DNA of 64,000 bases from Thalassobaculum litoreum DSM 18839 (lineage in GTDB: Bacteria > Pseudomonadota > Alphaproteobacteria > Thalassobaculales > Thalassobaculaceae), in the NCBI RefSeq assembly GCF_900102465.1, contig NZ_FNBW01000001.1:248557-312556 (forward strand), in the 5' to 3' direction. This document shows, in pieces, positions 48,811 through 58,734 of the stretch; position 1 is the stretch's first letter; each line of letters opens with the position of its first letter. A model generated the notes under the pieces. The model was given only the letters and a program-made list of their open reading frames with translations. It had not been told where the DNA came from and did no database searches. The translations under genes and the position numbers were made by a program.

Positions 48811-49803
48811 ATGACCGAGGATTCCGAAGCGCTCGGCGAATTCGACCGGATCGCGCGGTTCTTCGCGCCGCTGGCAAAGGACGCGCCGGGCGCGTTCGGG
48901 CTGACCGACGACGCCGCCGCCCTGCCGCCCCTGGCCGAAGGGCAGGAATGGGTGGTGACGGTCGACGCCCTGGTCTCCGCCGTCCACTTCCTGCCGGACG
49001 ATCCACCGGAGCTGGTGGCCCGCAAGGCGTTGCGGGTGAACCTTTCGGATCTGGCCGCCATGGGCGCGGTGCCGTACGGCTATACCCTGGCGCTCGCCCT
49101 GCCCAAGGACATGGCGGAGCCGCAGCGCTGGCTGGCGGCGTTCTCCCGCGGCCTCGCGGCCGACCAGGCGGAGTTCGGCATCCACCTGCTGGGCGGCGAC
49201 AGCGTCTCCACCCCCGGACCCGTCACCCTGTCGATCACCGCCTTCGGACGGGGGCCGCGCGACGGCGTGCTGCGCCGCTCGGGCGCCGCTCCCGGTCAGG
49301 ACGTCTGGGTCAGCGGCACCATCGGCGACGGCGCGCTCGGCCTGCGGGTGGCCCAGGGCCTGCTGTCCGGCCGGTTCGCCGACCTGGCGGACCGCTACCG
49401 CCTGCCGGCACCGCGCGTGACGCTGGGCCCCCGGCTGGCAGGCCTCGCGACCGCGGCCCTGGACGTCTCCGACGGTCTGGTGCAGGACGCCGGCCATATC
49501 GCCACCCATTCCGGCTGCCGTCTGGTGATCGAGGCGCCCCTGGTTCCGATCTCCGCCTCGGTGGCCGATCTGGTCAGCGACGATCCCGATCTGTTCGCCG
49601 AGGTGCTGACCGGCGGCGACGATTACGAGCTGCTGTTCACCGCCGCTCCGGAGGCCGCCGACGCGATCGAGGCGGCCGGCCGCGAGGCGGGCGTATCCGT
49701 CACCCGTATCGGTCGGGTACAGTCCGGCGCCGGAGTCGAGGTCCTCGATCATCACGGTGCCCCGCTCGACGGCCTGACCGCCCGGGGCTGGCGTCACTTC
49801 TGA
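48811..49803 (+). CDS. thiL: thiamine-monophosphate kinase
   Basis: The 330-residue PurM-fold kinase makes thiamine diphosphate from thiamine monophosphate. Signature parts are the N-terminal LGEFDRIARFFAPLAKDAPG, GLTDDAAALPPLAEGQEWVV with the metal-binding Asp pair, KALRVNLSDLAAMGAVPYGY, LDVSDGLVQDAGHIATHSGC and TGGDDYELLFTAAPEAADA. I use the ATG at 48811 (MTEDSEALGEF), since family members start with this helix. nusB-thiL is the usual proteobacterial pair. Confidence 0.95.
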   Translation: MTEDSEALGEFDRIARFFAPLAKDAPGAFGLTDDAAALPPLAEGQEWVVTVDALVSAVHFLPDDPPELVARKALRVNLSDLAAMGAVPYGYTLALALPKDMAEPQRWLAAFSRGLAADQAEFGIHLLGGDSVSTPGPVTLSITAFGRGPRDGVLRRSGAAPGQDVWVSGTIGDGALGLRVAQGLLSGRFADLADRYRLPAPRVTLGPRLAGLATAALDVSDGLVQDAGHIATHSGCRLVIEAPLVPISASVADLVSDDPDLFAEVLTGGDDYELLFTAAPEAADAIEAAGREAGVSVTRIGRVQSGAGVEVLDHHGAPLDGLTARGWRHF

Positions 49804-49817
49804 CGGAGCGCTGAACG

Positions 49818-50297
49818 ATGAAGATCGTGATCATCCTCGTCGTCCTGCTGGCGCTGGTCGGCGGCGGACTGTTCGGCGTGGCGTCCTTCGCTCCCGACCT
49901 GCTGCCGCCTCAGGTACAGACGCTGATGGGCATCGAGGTGGCGGAGTCGACCGAGCCCGAGGAGCCGGTCAAGCCGGAGAACACCACCCTGATCGACGTC
50001 GATCCGCTGACCATCCCGCTCTTCGAGGGAGGCGACGTCACCAGCTTCCTAGTGATGGACATCCTGCTGGAGGTCGAGTTCGGGGAGAAGCAGAACTACG
50101 TCAACCAGCAGATGCCGAGGATCATCGATACGATCCTCACCTATGTCCACGCGCTGGCGTCCCTGGACATCGAGCCCGGGATCTCCGACCGACAGTTCCT
50201 GAAGGAACGACTGCTGGCGAAACTGGATGAGACAATAGGTAAAGGTTATATTGTCAACATACTGTTTCAGAACCTTTTTGAGAGACCCCTTGGGTGA
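49818..50297 (+). CDS. FliL-like membrane-anchored protein
   Basis: The 159-residue product has one N-terminal membrane helix (IVIILVVLLALVGGGLFGVA, residues about 3-22) and a periplasmic domain. The end, IDTILTYVHALASLDIEPGI, SDRQFLKERLLAKLDETIGK and YIVNILFQNLFERPL, is FliL-like; FliL supports flagellar stator function. No flagellar genes are nearby, so the role is open; a position after thiL, 14 bases downstream, suggests co-transcription. The last 44 bases overlap the 3' end of the PAS-domain gene on the other strand. Bases 50221-50297 are notably AT-rich. Confidence 0.72.
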   Translation: MKIVIILVVLLALVGGGLFGVASFAPDLLPPQVQTLMGIEVAESTEPEEPVKPENTTLIDVDPLTIPLFEGGDVTSFLVMDILLEVEFGEKQNYVNQQMPRIIDTILTYVHALASLDIEPGISDRQFLKERLLAKLDETIGKGYIVNILFQNLFERPLG

Positions 50298-50949
50298 TCT
50301 CCCTGTGCCCCAGCAGGCGCACATGCTCCTTGAAGGGCAGGTCCTCCACCGGCAGGTCCCGCAGCGGAATATGGGTCTCGGTCACCGTGCCGTCGGACAG
50401 CCCGATCTGGGTGAAGTGGAAGCCGTTCTCGACCGGCGCCGGGGCCGCATCGTCGGTTCGCAGGCGACTGGTCGTGCTCAGCGACAGGACCCCCAGGAGC
50501 TGGAGCGTCTCGTTGCGGCGAACCGGCAGCAGCAGGCGCTCGAACTCCGCCGCGCTGTGGCCGCTATGGATGACGTGGCCTTTGAAGATGCACGCCTTTA
50601 GCGCGAAGACCTCCCGGAAATACGGCGCCACCAGGCTGTAGATCCCGGGCGGCACCACCTCGCTCAGCAGCTTGCCGGTGTGGCTGGAGCCGAACAGTTC
50701 GTTCACCGACTCGCCCGACACCCGATAGCGCAGGGCGTCGCCCTCGCGTTCAAGGATGTAGATGTGCGGCAGCATCGGCGCCGCGTCCAGCGGATCGAAT
50801 CCTGGCAGACCGCCCGGCGGCGCCTTCAGCAGAGAGGCGGCCCAGAGCTCGGCGATCGCGAACGTCGGCTGATAGCGCAGGCGTTGGCGGCAGAGCGCGA
50901 GAAGCGCATCTGCGAACCGGGACGCATCGGGCGGGGAAGGATGCTGCAT
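50254..50949 (-). CDS. PAS-domain protein of the PAS_5 type
   Basis: The 231-residue protein has a single PAS-like domain. The segments LRYQPTFAIAELWAASLL, LPHIYILEREGDALRYRVSG and ESVNELFGSSHTGKLLSEVV are typical of the alphaproteobacterial PAS_5 (formerly DUF) family, followed by a second strand set around GHVIHSGHSAAEFERLLLPV. There is no output domain, so it may act through a partner. The ATG at 50949 begins MQHPSPPDASRFAD. Its 3' end overlaps the FliL-like gene by 44 bases in a convergent manner. It is divergent from the MFS gene at 51151. Confidence 0.72.
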   Translation of the reverse strand: MQHPSPPDASRFADALLALCRQRLRYQPTFAIAELWAASLLKAPPGGLPGFDPLDAAPMLPHIYILEREGDALRYRVSGESVNELFGSSHTGKLLSEVVPPGIYSLVAPYFREVFALKACIFKGHVIHSGHSAAEFERLLLPVRRNETLQLLGVLSLSTTSRLRTDDAAPAPVENGFHFTQIGLSDGTVTETHIPLRDLPVEDLPFKEHVRLLGHREITQGVSQKGSETVC

Positions 50950-51150
50950 GTCGGTACCTGGAGCGTCTGGTAGCAATGTTTTCGTTAACAGACCAATGGT
51001 TAACAACCTGCGAAGACCGGGCGGCACCGGCCGCTGTCGCCGGAGTTCGGGACTGGACGCCATGCGCTGCGGGGAGTACGGGTCTGGTCCCGCCCTTTCC
51101 CGGTTTCCGCCCGCAATCCGCGGAACCCCGCTCTCCCAGGAGCCTCCCGA

Positions 51151-52338
51151 ATGTCCCTCCGCGATCCCTCGGTGAAGAACGTGACGCTGCTGGCGATCTG
51201 CCAGGCGCTGTCGATGTCCGGGATGATCATGAACATGACGGTGACGGCGCTCGCCGGGGAGACCCTGGCGCCGGATCCCGCCTATGCCACGCTGCCGCTG
51301 GCCTTCCAGTTCACCGCGACGATGCTGACCACCATGCCGGCGGCCCTCTACATGCGCCATGTCGGACGGCGCCTCGGCTTCGTCACCGGCGTGCTGATCG
51401 GCGTGACCGGCGCGTTCGTCGGCGTCTCGGCGATCTTCTCCGGCAATTTCGTGCTGTTCTGCCTGGCGTCCATGATGATCGGGTCGTTCCAGGGCTTCGC
51501 CGTGCTCTACCGCTACGCCGCCGCCGACACCGCGTCGGACAGCTTCCGGCCGCGGGCGATCTCGCTGGTGCTGGCCGGCGGTGTGGTCGCAGCCCTGCTC
51601 GGCCCGGAACTGGCCAAGGCGTCCTACGACTGGTTCGCGCCGATCATGTTCGCCGGCAGTTTCGTGGCGATCGCCGCGGTTCAGGCCCTGAGCCTGGTGT
51701 TCCTGGCCTTCGTGCAGATCCCGCGCCCCAGCGCGGCGAGCCGGGCGGAGAAGGGGCGCCCGCTGCTGGAGATCGCGCGCCAGCCGACCTTCCTGGTCGC
51801 GGTCATGGGGGCGATGGTCGGCTACGGCAGCATGACCTTCGTGATGACCGCGACCCCGCTGGCCATGGAGGATTGCGGATTCGCGTTCCATGACTCCGCC
51901 TTCGTGATCCAGTGGCACGCGGTCGGCATGTTCGCGCCGTCCTTCTTCACCGGCTCGCTGATCAACCGGTTCGGGGTAATCCGGATCATGCTGACGGGGG
52001 TGCTCGCCTACCTGCTCTGCATCGCCATCAACTTCTCGGGCATCGAACTCCTGCAGTTCTTCTCCGCCCTGGTCCTGCTCGGCATCGGCTGGAACTTCCT
52101 GTTCATCGGCGGCACCACGCTGCTCACCGAGTCGTACCGTCCGGCGGAGCGCGCCAAGGTTCAGGGCTTCGGCGATTTCCTGGTGTTCTCCGCCTCGACC
52201 GTGGCGGCGTTCTCGTCGGGCTACATCAATCACAACTTCGGCTGGCAGGCGGTGAATCTCGGCATCCTGCCGCTCGCCGTGGCCGTCGGCGTCGCCCTCA
52301 TCTGGTATGGAAGCCGCCGCCGCGCCGCGGCCGCCTGA
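51151..52338 (+). CDS. MFS transporter
   Basis: The 395-residue protein has about twelve membrane helices with the usual central basic loop (PRPSAASRAEKGRPLLEIAR) near residue 200. The cytoplasmic loop RHVGRRLGFVTGVLIGVTGA between helices 2 and 3 is the variant of the MFS signature, and SLINRFGVIRIMLTGVLAYL is its counterpart in the second half. The substrate is unknown. Start ATG at 51151 (MSLRDPSVKNV); the preceding CCAGGAGCCT contains AGGAG. It is monocistronic as far as can be seen, and the 200 bases before it carry the shared divergent promoter region. Confidence 0.85.
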   Translation: MSLRDPSVKNVTLLAICQALSMSGMIMNMTVTALAGETLAPDPAYATLPLAFQFTATMLTTMPAALYMRHVGRRLGFVTGVLIGVTGAFVGVSAIFSGNFVLFCLASMMIGSFQGFAVLYRYAAADTASDSFRPRAISLVLAGGVVAALLGPELAKASYDWFAPIMFAGSFVAIAAVQALSLVFLAFVQIPRPSAASRAEKGRPLLEIARQPTFLVAVMGAMVGYGSMTFVMTATPLAMEDCGFAFHDSAFVIQWHAVGMFAPSFFTGSLINRFGVIRIMLTGVLAYLLCIAINFSGIELLQFFSALVLLGIGWNFLFIGGTTLLTESYRPAERAKVQGFGDFLVFSASTVAAFSSGYINHNFGWQAVNLGILPLAVAVGVALIWYGSRRRAAAA

Positions 52339-52390
52339 AGCCTGCTTCCTGAACCCCCGGGCCTCAAACCCCTAGAAAAACCGGGGATAG

Positions 52391-52418
52391 TTGAATGGAC
52401 AGCATTATTTGCTATTGT
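52391..52418 (+). promoter_or_regulatory. probable promoter of hppA
   Basis: TTGAAT (52391-52396), a 16-base spacer and TATTGT (52413-52418) lie in an AT-richer stretch about 130 bases before the hppA start, giving a leader of about 125 bases. Confidence 0.45.
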
Positions 52419-52549
52419 CCCTTGGCTTTTGAACCGGGGGCAAAGGCACGCGAATTCTACCCTCCGGCTGTTGTCATTAGAGATCTCGCCAAGCCGTCGC
52501 AAAAGATCGGCACCGGGGTCTCCTTAGAGGGATGGAAGGGCTTCCAAAG

Positions 52550-54643
52550 ATGGATGAAAAGCTTCTGTTCGTAGTCCTGTGCGGCGTTGCCGCCTTGATC
52601 TACGGCTGGTGGGCGAGCAGGTCGATCCTGTCTGCAAGTGCCGGATCCGAGCGCATGCAGGAAATCGCCGCTGCTATTCAGGAGGGGGCGAGCGCCTACC
52701 TGAACCGTCAGTACACCACGATCGCCATCGTCGGCGCGGTGGTGACGGTCATTCTGCTCGTGACCCTGGGCCTGACCGTGGCGCTGGGCTTCGTCATCGG
52801 CGCGGTTCTGTCGGGCGTGGCCGGCTATGTCGGCATGAACGTCTCGGTGCGCGCCAATGTCCGCACCACCCAGGCGGCGACCAAGTCGATGGTCGCGGCT
52901 CTGGACGTGGCCTTCAAGTCGGGCGCGGTCACCGGCATGCTGGTGGTCGGTCTCGGCCTGCTGGGCGTGGCGGTCTACTACCTGGTGCTGCAGTCGATCT
53001 ATGACGCCGGCGATCCCGTCGGCCTGCGTCATATCCTGGAGGCCCTGGTGGCGCTGAGCTTCGGCGCCTCGCTGATCTCGATTTTCGCCCGTCTCGGCGG
53101 CGGCATCTTCACCAAGGGCGCCGATGTGGGTGCCGACCTCGTCGGTAAGGTCGAGGCCGGCATTCCGGAGGACGACCCCCGCAACCCGGCGGTGATCGCC
53201 GACAACGTGGGCGACAATGTCGGCGACTGCGCCGGCATGGCCGCCGACCTGTTCGAGACCTACGCGGTGACCGTCGTCGCCACTATGCTGCTGGCGGCGA
53301 TCTTCTTCACCGGCGCCGATATCATGACGATGATGGCCTACCCGCTGCTGATCTGTGCGGTCTGCATCCTGTCGTCGGTTATCGGCACGTTCTTCGTGAA
53401 GCTCGGTTCCAGCCAGAAGATCATGGCGGCGCTGTACAAGGGCTTCATCGTTTCGGCGGTGCTGTCGGCGGTGCTGATCGCCGGCGTGACCTTCTACCTG
53501 TTCGGCACCACCGACGAGATCGCCATGGGCGATACCACGGTGAACGGCCGCTTCCTTTTCTACTGCGCCCTGACGGGCCTGGTGGTGACCGGGCTGCTGA
53601 TCTGGGTGACCGAGTACTACACGTCGACCGAATACCGGCCGGTGCGCTCGATCGCCAAGTCGTCGGAGACGGGTCACGGCACCAACGTGATCCAGGGCCT
53701 CGCGGTCTCCATGGAGGCCTGCGCGCTTCCGGCGATCATCATCGCCGGCGGCATCATCGTCTCCTACCTGTGTGCCGGCGTGTTCGGCATCGGCGTGGCG
53801 GCGACCACGATGCTGGCCCTGGCCGGCATGGTCGTGGCGCTCGACGCCTACGGACCGGTGACGGACAACGCCGGCGGCATCGCCGAGATGGCGGAGCTTC
53901 CGGAGGAAGTGCGCACCATCACCGACGCCCTGGACGCTGTCGGCAACACCACCAAGGCGGTGACCAAGGGCTATGCCATCGGCTCGGCCGGTCTGGCGGC
54001 CCTGGTGCTGTTCGCAGCCTATACCGAGGACCTGAAATACTACTTCCCGGACCTGACGGTTGAGTTCCGCCTGCAGGATCCGTTCGTCGTGGTCGGTCTG
54101 TTCATCGGCGGTATGCTGCCCTACCTGTTCGGCGCGCTCGGCATGCAGTCGGTCGGCCGCGCGGGCGGTGCGGTCGTCGAGGAGGTCCGCCGTCAGTTCC
54201 GCGAGAAGCCCGGCATCATGCAGGGCACGGAAAAGCCGGAATACGGGACCTGCGTCGACATGCTGACCAAGGCGGCGATCAAGGAGATGATCGTGCCCTC
54301 GATGCTGCCGGTGCTGGCTCCCCCGGTCATGTACTTCATCGTGCTGTGGATCGCCGGCCAGTCGGCGGCCTTCACCGCGCTGGGCGCGATGCTGCTGGGC
54401 ACCATCGTGACCGGCATCTTCGTGGCGATCTCCATGACCGCCGGCGGCGGCGCCTGGGACAATGCCAAGAAGTACATCGAGGACGGCAACCACGGCGGCA
54501 AGGGCTCCGAGGCGCACAAGGCCGCGGTGACCGGCGACACGGTCGGCGATCCCTACAAGGACACCGCCGGCCCGGCCGTGAACCCGATGATCAAGATCAT
54601 CAACATCGTGGCGATCCTGCTGCTGGCAGCCCTGGCGGCCTGA
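52550..54643 (+). CDS. hppA: K+-independent membrane-bound proton-translocating pyrophosphatase
   Basis: The 697-residue integral membrane pump couples pyrophosphate hydrolysis to proton export, with about sixteen helices. The pyrophosphate site motifs are present: [40 protein letters not shown] and [19 protein letters not shown]. Lys469 in [20 protein letters not shown] is the residue that marks the K+-independent class (Ala in K+-dependent enzymes). I choose the ATG at 52550 ([10 protein letters not shown]) because GGAAGGG lies 9 bases before it; an ATG at 52532 has its purine tract too close. A strong hairpin follows the stop codon. Confidence 0.96.
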   Translation: MDEKLLFVVLCGVAALIYGWWASRSILSASAGSERMQEIAAAIQEGASAYLNRQYTTIAIVGAVVTVILLVTLGLTVALGFVIGAVLSGVAGYVGMNVSVRANVRTTQAATKSMVAALDVAFKSGAVTGMLVVGLGLLGVAVYYLVLQSIYDAGDPVGLRHILEALVALSFGASLISIFARLGGGIFTKGADVGADLVGKVEAGIPEDDPRNPAVIADNVGDNVGDCAGMAADLFETYAVTVVATMLLAAIFFTGADIMTMMAYPLLICAVCILSSVIGTFFVKLGSSQKIMAALYKGFIVSAVLSAVLIAGVTFYLFGTTDEIAMGDTTVNGRFLFYCALTGLVVTGLLIWVTEYYTSTEYRPVRSIAKSSETGHGTNVIQGLAVSMEACALPAIIIAGGIIVSYLCAGVFGIGVAATTMLALAGMVVALDAYGPVTDNAGGIAEMAELPEEVRTITDALDAVGNTTKAVTKGYAIGSAGLAALVLFAAYTEDLKYYFPDLTVEFRLQDPFVVVGLFIGGMLPYLFGALGMQSVGRAGGAVVEEVRRQFREKPGIMQGTEKPEYGTCVDMLTKAAIKEMIVPSMLPVLAPPVMYFIVLWIAGQSAAFTALGAMLLGTIVTGIFVAISMTAGGGAWDNAKKYIEDGNHGGKGSEAHKAAVTGDTVGDPYKDTAGPAVNPMIKIINIVAILLLAALAA

Positions 54644-54664
54644 TCGACCCGACACACAAACGGC

Positions 54665-54693
54665 AAAGGCCCCGGAAACTCTCCGGGGCCTTT
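54665..54693. terminator. bidirectional terminator between hppA and bamE
   Basis: AAAGGCCCCGGA (54665-54676) pairs perfectly with TCCGGGGCCTTT (54682-54693) around a five-base loop. It lies between convergent genes, 21 bases from each, and can serve both strands. Confidence 0.85.
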
Positions 54694-54714
54694 GTGATTC
54701 CGATGGCGGAAGAC

Positions 54715-55170
54715 CTACTCGGTCGGGGTGAAGCGCCCCACGTTGCCGATGAGCTGCTTGAGCAGGGTGATGCGCTGGCCGGCGGTCGGCGTCTCGCGGT
54801 CGACGATGGCGATCTTCTTGCCGTCCTCCAGATCCAGCGTGCCGATCGACTTCACCGCCCCGGTCGGCTCGAAATCGACGTAGACGACTCGGCGCTCGAT
54901 CGTCTCCGGGCGATAGAACGCCTGGCGTTCGGTGCGCTGGCCGATGTAGTACCATGTCGGCTCGCCGAAATTGGCCTGGCTGGAGGGCGAGCCGAGCAGC
55001 GCCAGAACCTCGGATTGCGGCGTGCGTCCGGGTTCGATCTTGGCGAGGGCGTCCACATCCACCATGTTGCCGTGGGTCGCGACCTGCGCGCTGCAGGCGG
55101 CGACCGTGACGGCCAGGGCCACGCCGGCCAGGGCGGAGCGGAAACGTGAGGGCGTGACGGGCGGGCGCAT
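54715..55170 (-). CDS. bamE: outer membrane protein assembly factor BamE (SmpA/OmlA lipoprotein)
   Basis: The 151-residue lipoprotein belongs to the beta-barrel assembly complex. The signal peptide of about 25 residues ends with the lipobox-like LAVTVAAC. The mature part has the BamE fold pattern: a linker, DALAKIEPGRTPQSEVLALL with the GSPS loop, then strands around NFGEPTWYYIGQRTERQAFY and RRVVYVDFEPTGAVKSIGTL. I start at the ATG at 55170 (MRPPVTPSRF); two upstream in-frame ATGs (55200 and 55257) would push the hydrophobic core too far inward. It is divergent from the bc1 chaperone gene at 55248. Confidence 0.9.
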   Translation of the reverse strand: MRPPVTPSRFRSALAGVALAVTVAACSAQVATHGNMVDVDALAKIEPGRTPQSEVLALLGSPSSQANFGEPTWYYIGQRTERQAFYRPETIERRVVYVDFEPTGAVKSIGTLDLEDGKKIAIVDRETPTAGQRITLLKQLIGNVGRFTPTE

Positions 55171-55247
55171 CGCGGATCCTGGTATCTGAGTATCCCGCAT
55201 GGTGCGGGGCGACGGTATGGTCGCTGTCGGAGTAACGGAGAACAAAG

Positions 55248-55811
55248 ATTTTCGCACGGTTTTTCAAGAGGGACGAGACCCGCCAATCGGTCGAACGGCT
55301 GTATGACGCCGTCGTCGACCAGGCGCGTGTGCCCGCTTTCTATGCCGAATTCGGTGTCGCCGACCATCTGGAGGGCCGTTTCGATCTGCTCGTGCTGCAT
55401 CTGCACCTCGTGCTTCGCCGGCTGTCCGCCGCCGACCGTCCGGCCGCCCGCAAGATGGCCCAGGCGCTGTTCGACACGTTCTTCCACGACATGGACCGGA
55501 CCCTGCGCGCCATCGGCGTGGGCGACATGAGCGTGGGCAAGAAGGTGAAGGACATGGTGCGGGCCTATTACGGCCGCTGCGCTGCCTATGAGGAGGCGCT
55601 GGCGGGCGACGGCGATCTGACCGCCGCGATCGCCCGAAATGTCTATCAGAGGGCCGAGCAGGGGGCCGAGGACGCGCCTCAGGCCTCGGCCCTGGCCGCC
55701 TATGTCGGCCGGGCTCGGGAAGGGATCGACGCCATGCCGATCGAGGAACTGATGCGGGGCGTCGTGCGATTCCCCGCGGTGACGGCGTCCGCGCCGGAGG
55801 AAATCCGATGA
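55248..55811 (+). CDS. ubiquinol-cytochrome c chaperone (CBP3-like) with a probable ATT start
   Basis: The protein of about 187 residues belongs to the ubiquinol-cytochrome c chaperone family, which assists cytochrome bc1 assembly. The frame reads FARFFKRDETRQSVERLYDA, then VVDQARVPAFYAEFGVADHL and EGRFDLLVLHLHLVLRRL, then FHDMDRTLRAIGVGDMSVGK. The family begins with this FxRFF/VxRLYD block, so the first standard start, GTG at 55329, would delete 27 conserved residues. The only initiation-like codon between the in-frame stop at 55233 and that block is ATT at 55248, with GGAG 7 bases upstream. It overlaps DUF177 by ATGA. Confidence 0.82.
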   Translation: MFARFFKRDETRQSVERLYDAVVDQARVPAFYAEFGVADHLEGRFDLLVLHLHLVLRRLSAADRPAARKMAQALFDTFFHDMDRTLRAIGVGDMSVGKKVKDMVRAYYGRCAAYEEALAGDGDLTAAIARNVYQRAEQGAEDAPQASALAAYVGRAREGIDAMPIEELMRGVVRFPAVTASAPEEIR

Positions 55812-56389
55812 CCGAGCAGACGCCGCCGGAGACGCCGACCCAGAGTCCGCTGATGGAGCCGATTCCGGTAACCCGCATCGGCCAGGCGGCCAAGACCATC
55901 ACCCTGGAGGCCGGCCCCGAGGCCCGGGCCGCGCTGGCCCGGCGCTTCGGGCTGATCGAGCTGACGGCGTTCACCGCCAGGGCGACCCTGCGCCGGCGCA
56001 CGGACACCGGCTGGATCGAGCTCAAGGGCGCGCTGAAGGCCGGCGTCGTCCAGGAATGCGTGGTCACGCTGGAGCCGGTCGCCGCCGAGGTCGAGGGCGA
56101 GATCGACGAGCTGTTCGACGACAGCCGCGAGATCGACGGATACGAGGTCGAACTGGACCCGGTGGCGGAAGATCCCGAGCCGCTTGAGGGCGACGTGCTC
56201 GATGTGGGGGAGGTGATCGCCCAGGTTCTGTCCCTGTCCATCGATCCCTATCCGCGTGCGCCGGGCGTCCCGCCTGTCGACCGGACGGATGGCGGTGCCG
56301 GAGACGACGCCGAGGCCGAGGCGGAAGGCGCTGCTTCGCCCTTCGCCGCGCTGGCCATGCTGAAAGACAGCAATGTCAAGAAACGGTAA
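55808..56389 (+). CDS. DUF177 (YceD-family) protein linked to rRNA/ribosome metabolism
   Basis: The 193-residue protein has the YceD/DUF177 pattern: ITRIG-type beta start, FGLIELTAFTARATLRRRTD, then GALKAGVVQECVVTLEPVAA with the single conserved cysteine, and DVLDVGEVIAQVLSLSIDPY followed by PRAPG. The end SPFAALAMLKDSNVKKR is the usual C-terminus. The family is tied to 23S rRNA accumulation in E. coli and plants, where it neighbours rpmF; no rpmF is present here. An acidic Asp/Glu-rich insert (residues about 157-172) precedes the end. plsX follows after 186 bases. Confidence 0.88.
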   Translation: MTEQTPPETPTQSPLMEPIPVTRIGQAAKTITLEAGPEARAALARRFGLIELTAFTARATLRRRTDTGWIELKGALKAGVVQECVVTLEPVAAEVEGEIDELFDDSREIDGYEVELDPVAEDPEPLEGDVLDVGEVIAQVLSLSIDPYPRAPGVPPVDRTDGGAGDDAEAEAEGAASPFAALAMLKDSNVKKR

Positions 56390-56575
56390 CGTGGTTGTCC
56401 GGCGGACCGGATGTGGCGTACAAGACGCGCCCGGCTCGCAGGAGCCGGTTGGGCCGGAAGCGATTTTCCGGGAGCGGTCGACGCGCGCTGGCGGGAACGC
56501 TAGAGTCCGCATGATCGATTCAACCGGTCTGTGGGGACTGGGGACCGTTGGAGAGGCGACGATGAGGGTCGACGA

Positions 56576-57637
56576 GTGTCGGACGGTCTGACGATCGCAT
56601 TGGACGCTATGGGTGGGGATAAGGCACCGGATATGGTCGTCCAGGGCGCCGATATCGCACTGGAGCGCTATCCCGAGCTCAAGATCATCCTGGTGGGCGA
56701 TGAAGCGCGAATCCGACCGCTGGTCGAGAAGACCAAGCGGCTGAAGGCGCAGTCCCCGGAGATCGTCCATACGGAGAAGGCGATCGCCGACGAGGACAAG
56801 CCGTCGGTGGCCCTGCGCCAGGGCAAGGGCTCCAGCATGCGCCTGGCCATCGATCTGGTCGGCCAGGGCAGGGCGGACGGCGTGGTCTCCGCCGGCAACA
56901 CGGGCGCGCTGATGGCGATCGCCAAGCTGGTGCTGCGCCCCATGCCGGGGATCGACCGCCCGGCCATCGCCGGCTTCTTCCCGACCCGCCGCGGCGAGAG
57001 CGCCATGCTGGATCTGGGCGCCAACATCACCTGCGACGCCACCAACCTGGTGCAGTTCGCGATCATGGGACAGATCTTCGTACGCACCGTGCTCGGACTG
57101 GAGCGCCCGGTGGTCGGCATTCTCAATGTCGGCATCGAGGAGCAGAAGGGCAACGACTCGGTCCGCGAGGCGGCGACGATCCTGCGCGGCATGACCGACA
57201 TGCCCTTCGAGTTCCACGGGTTCGTGGAGGGCGACGACATCCCGGCCGGGACGGTCGACGTGGTTGTCACCGACGGGTTCTCGGGCAATATCGCGTTGAA
57301 GACGGCGGAGGGCACTTCGCGCCTGATCGGCCAGTTCCTGCGCGACGCCTTCCGCAATTCGCTGATGTCCAAGCTCGGCTACCTGCTGGCCCGCGGCGCC
57401 GTCGGCCAGCTGCGCCAGCGCATGGACCCGCGGCGCTACAACGGGGCCATGTTCCTCGGCCTCAACGGCATCGCGGTGAAGAGCCACGGCGGCACCGACG
57501 CGCTCGGCTTCGCCAACGCGATCGGGGTCGCGGCCGATATGAAGCGTTATGGATTCATCGAGAAAGTCCGCGAAGAACTGACCAACGGCCGCCTCGACCG
57601 GCCGGACGAGCAACCAACAGCGGTGGCAACGGCATGA
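56576..57637 (+). CDS. plsX: phosphate acyltransferase PlsX
   Basis: The 353-residue enzyme makes acyl-phosphate from acyl-ACP for phospholipid synthesis. It begins with [20 protein letters not shown] and shows [60 protein letters not shown] and [19 protein letters not shown] assign the GTG at 56576 as start ([13 protein letters not shown] after the initiator); ATG codons upstream are out of frame or add unconserved residues. The ORF 56373-56591 before it looks spurious. fabH follows with an ATGA overlap, the usual order. Confidence 0.93.
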   Translation: MSDGLTIALDAMGGDKAPDMVVQGADIALERYPELKIILVGDEARIRPLVEKTKRLKAQSPEIVHTEKAIADEDKPSVALRQGKGSSMRLAIDLVGQGRADGVVSAGNTGALMAIAKLVLRPMPGIDRPAIAGFFPTRRGESAMLDLGANITCDATNLVQFAIMGQIFVRTVLGLERPVVGILNVGIEEQKGNDSVREAATILRGMTDMPFEFHGFVEGDDIPAGTVDVVVTDGFSGNIALKTAEGTSRLIGQFLRDAFRNSLMSKLGYLLARGAVGQLRQRMDPRRYNGAMFLGLNGIAVKSHGGTDALGFANAIGVAADMKRYGFIEKVREELTNGRLDRPDEQPTAVATA

Positions 57638-58668
57638 TGAAACGGTCCCTGATGATCGCGACCGGGTCCTACCTCCCCGAACGGGTGGTCAGCAATGAGG
57701 AGCTGTCCACCTGGGTCGATACCTCGGACGACTGGATCCGCCAGCGCACCGGCATCCGGCAACGCCACCTTGCTGGCGAGGGCGAGTTGACCAGCGACCT
57801 CGCGATCAAGGCGGCGCGCAACGCGCTCGACATGGCCGGTCTCGAGGGCGAGGACATCGACCTGATCATCGTCGCCACCACCACCCCGGACGACACCTTC
57901 CCGGCGACCGCGACCAAGGTCCAGAAGGCGCTGGGGGCGCTCAACGGCGCGGCCTTCGACGTGCAGGCGGTCTGCGCCGGCTTCGTCTATGCCCTGGCGG
58001 TGGCCGACAACTTCCTGAAGGCCGGCCAGGCCCGCACCGCGCTGGTGATCGGGGCGGAGACCTTCTCCCGTCTGCTGGACTGGGAGGACCGCACCACCTG
58101 CGTGCTGTTCGGCGACGGGGCGGGGGCGGTGCTGCTGCGCGCGACCGAGGCGGCCGGCGACGGCTGGGGCGTGCTCTCCACCCACCTGCATTCCGACGGC
58201 CGCGAGCGCGACATCCTGTATGTCGATGGCGGCCCGTCGGCGACCAAGACCGTCGGCCATGTGCGCATGAACGGCAAGGAAGTGTTCCGCCACGCCGTCT
58301 CCAAGCTGTCCAGCGTGATCGACGAATCGCTGGATGCCAACGGTCTGTCGGCGTCGGACGTCGACTGGCTGATCCCGCACCAGGCCAACCGGCGGATCAT
58401 CGACGCCATGGCCAACCGCATGAAAATGCCGGCGGAGAAGGTGGTGGTTTCCATCGAGCGCCACGCCAATACCTCGGCCGCCTCGGTGCCCCTGGCGCTG
58501 GACGAGGCGGTGCGCGACGGCCGGGTCCGGCCGGGCGATCTGCTGCTGCTGGAAGCGATCGGCGGCGGGCTCGCCTGGGGTGCCGGGCTTGTCCGCTTTG
58601 GCATTCCGGCGCGCATGGAGCGGGCCGGGACCGAGACGGCACGCGAGGAAGTCGCGCCAATCGCCTGA
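57634..58668 (+). CDS. fabH: beta-ketoacyl-ACP synthase III
   Basis: The 344-residue condensing enzyme starts fatty acid synthesis from acetyl-CoA and malonyl-ACP. The catalytic triad is present: Cys114 in [18 protein letters not shown], His249 in [14 protein letters not shown] and Asn279 in [15 protein letters not shown]. The [14 protein letters not shown] loop near the C-terminus is intact, and about 20 extra residues follow it ([19 protein letters not shown]). The start ATGATG lies in the plsX stop region. ihfA follows after 66 bases. Confidence 0.96.
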   Translation: MMKRSLMIATGSYLPERVVSNEELSTWVDTSDDWIRQRTGIRQRHLAGEGELTSDLAIKAARNALDMAGLEGEDIDLIIVATTTPDDTFPATATKVQKALGALNGAAFDVQAVCAGFVYALAVADNFLKAGQARTALVIGAETFSRLLDWEDRTTCVLFGDGAGAVLLRATEAAGDGWGVLSTHLHSDGRERDILYVDGGPSATKTVGHVRMNGKEVFRHAVSKLSSVIDESLDANGLSASDVDWLIPHQANRRIIDAMANRMKMPAEKVVVSIERHANTSAASVPLALDEAVRDGRVRPGDLLLLEAIGGGLAWGAGLVRFGIPARMERAGTETAREEVAPIA

Positions 58669-58734
58669 AATCACCGAATTAATTGACGGTTCGATTCGTA
58701 CGGGGTACCTTTCTGTTCCACAACGGGGGTGCGC

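Noticed and set aside
56373-56591. Short frame of 72 residues between DUF177 and plsX, considered as rpmF
   Set aside because: It has none of the ribosomal protein L32 sequence (no Lys/Arg-rich start or zinc cysteines) and overlaps both neighbours. rpmF is often elsewhere in alphaproteobacteria, so its absence is not remarkable.
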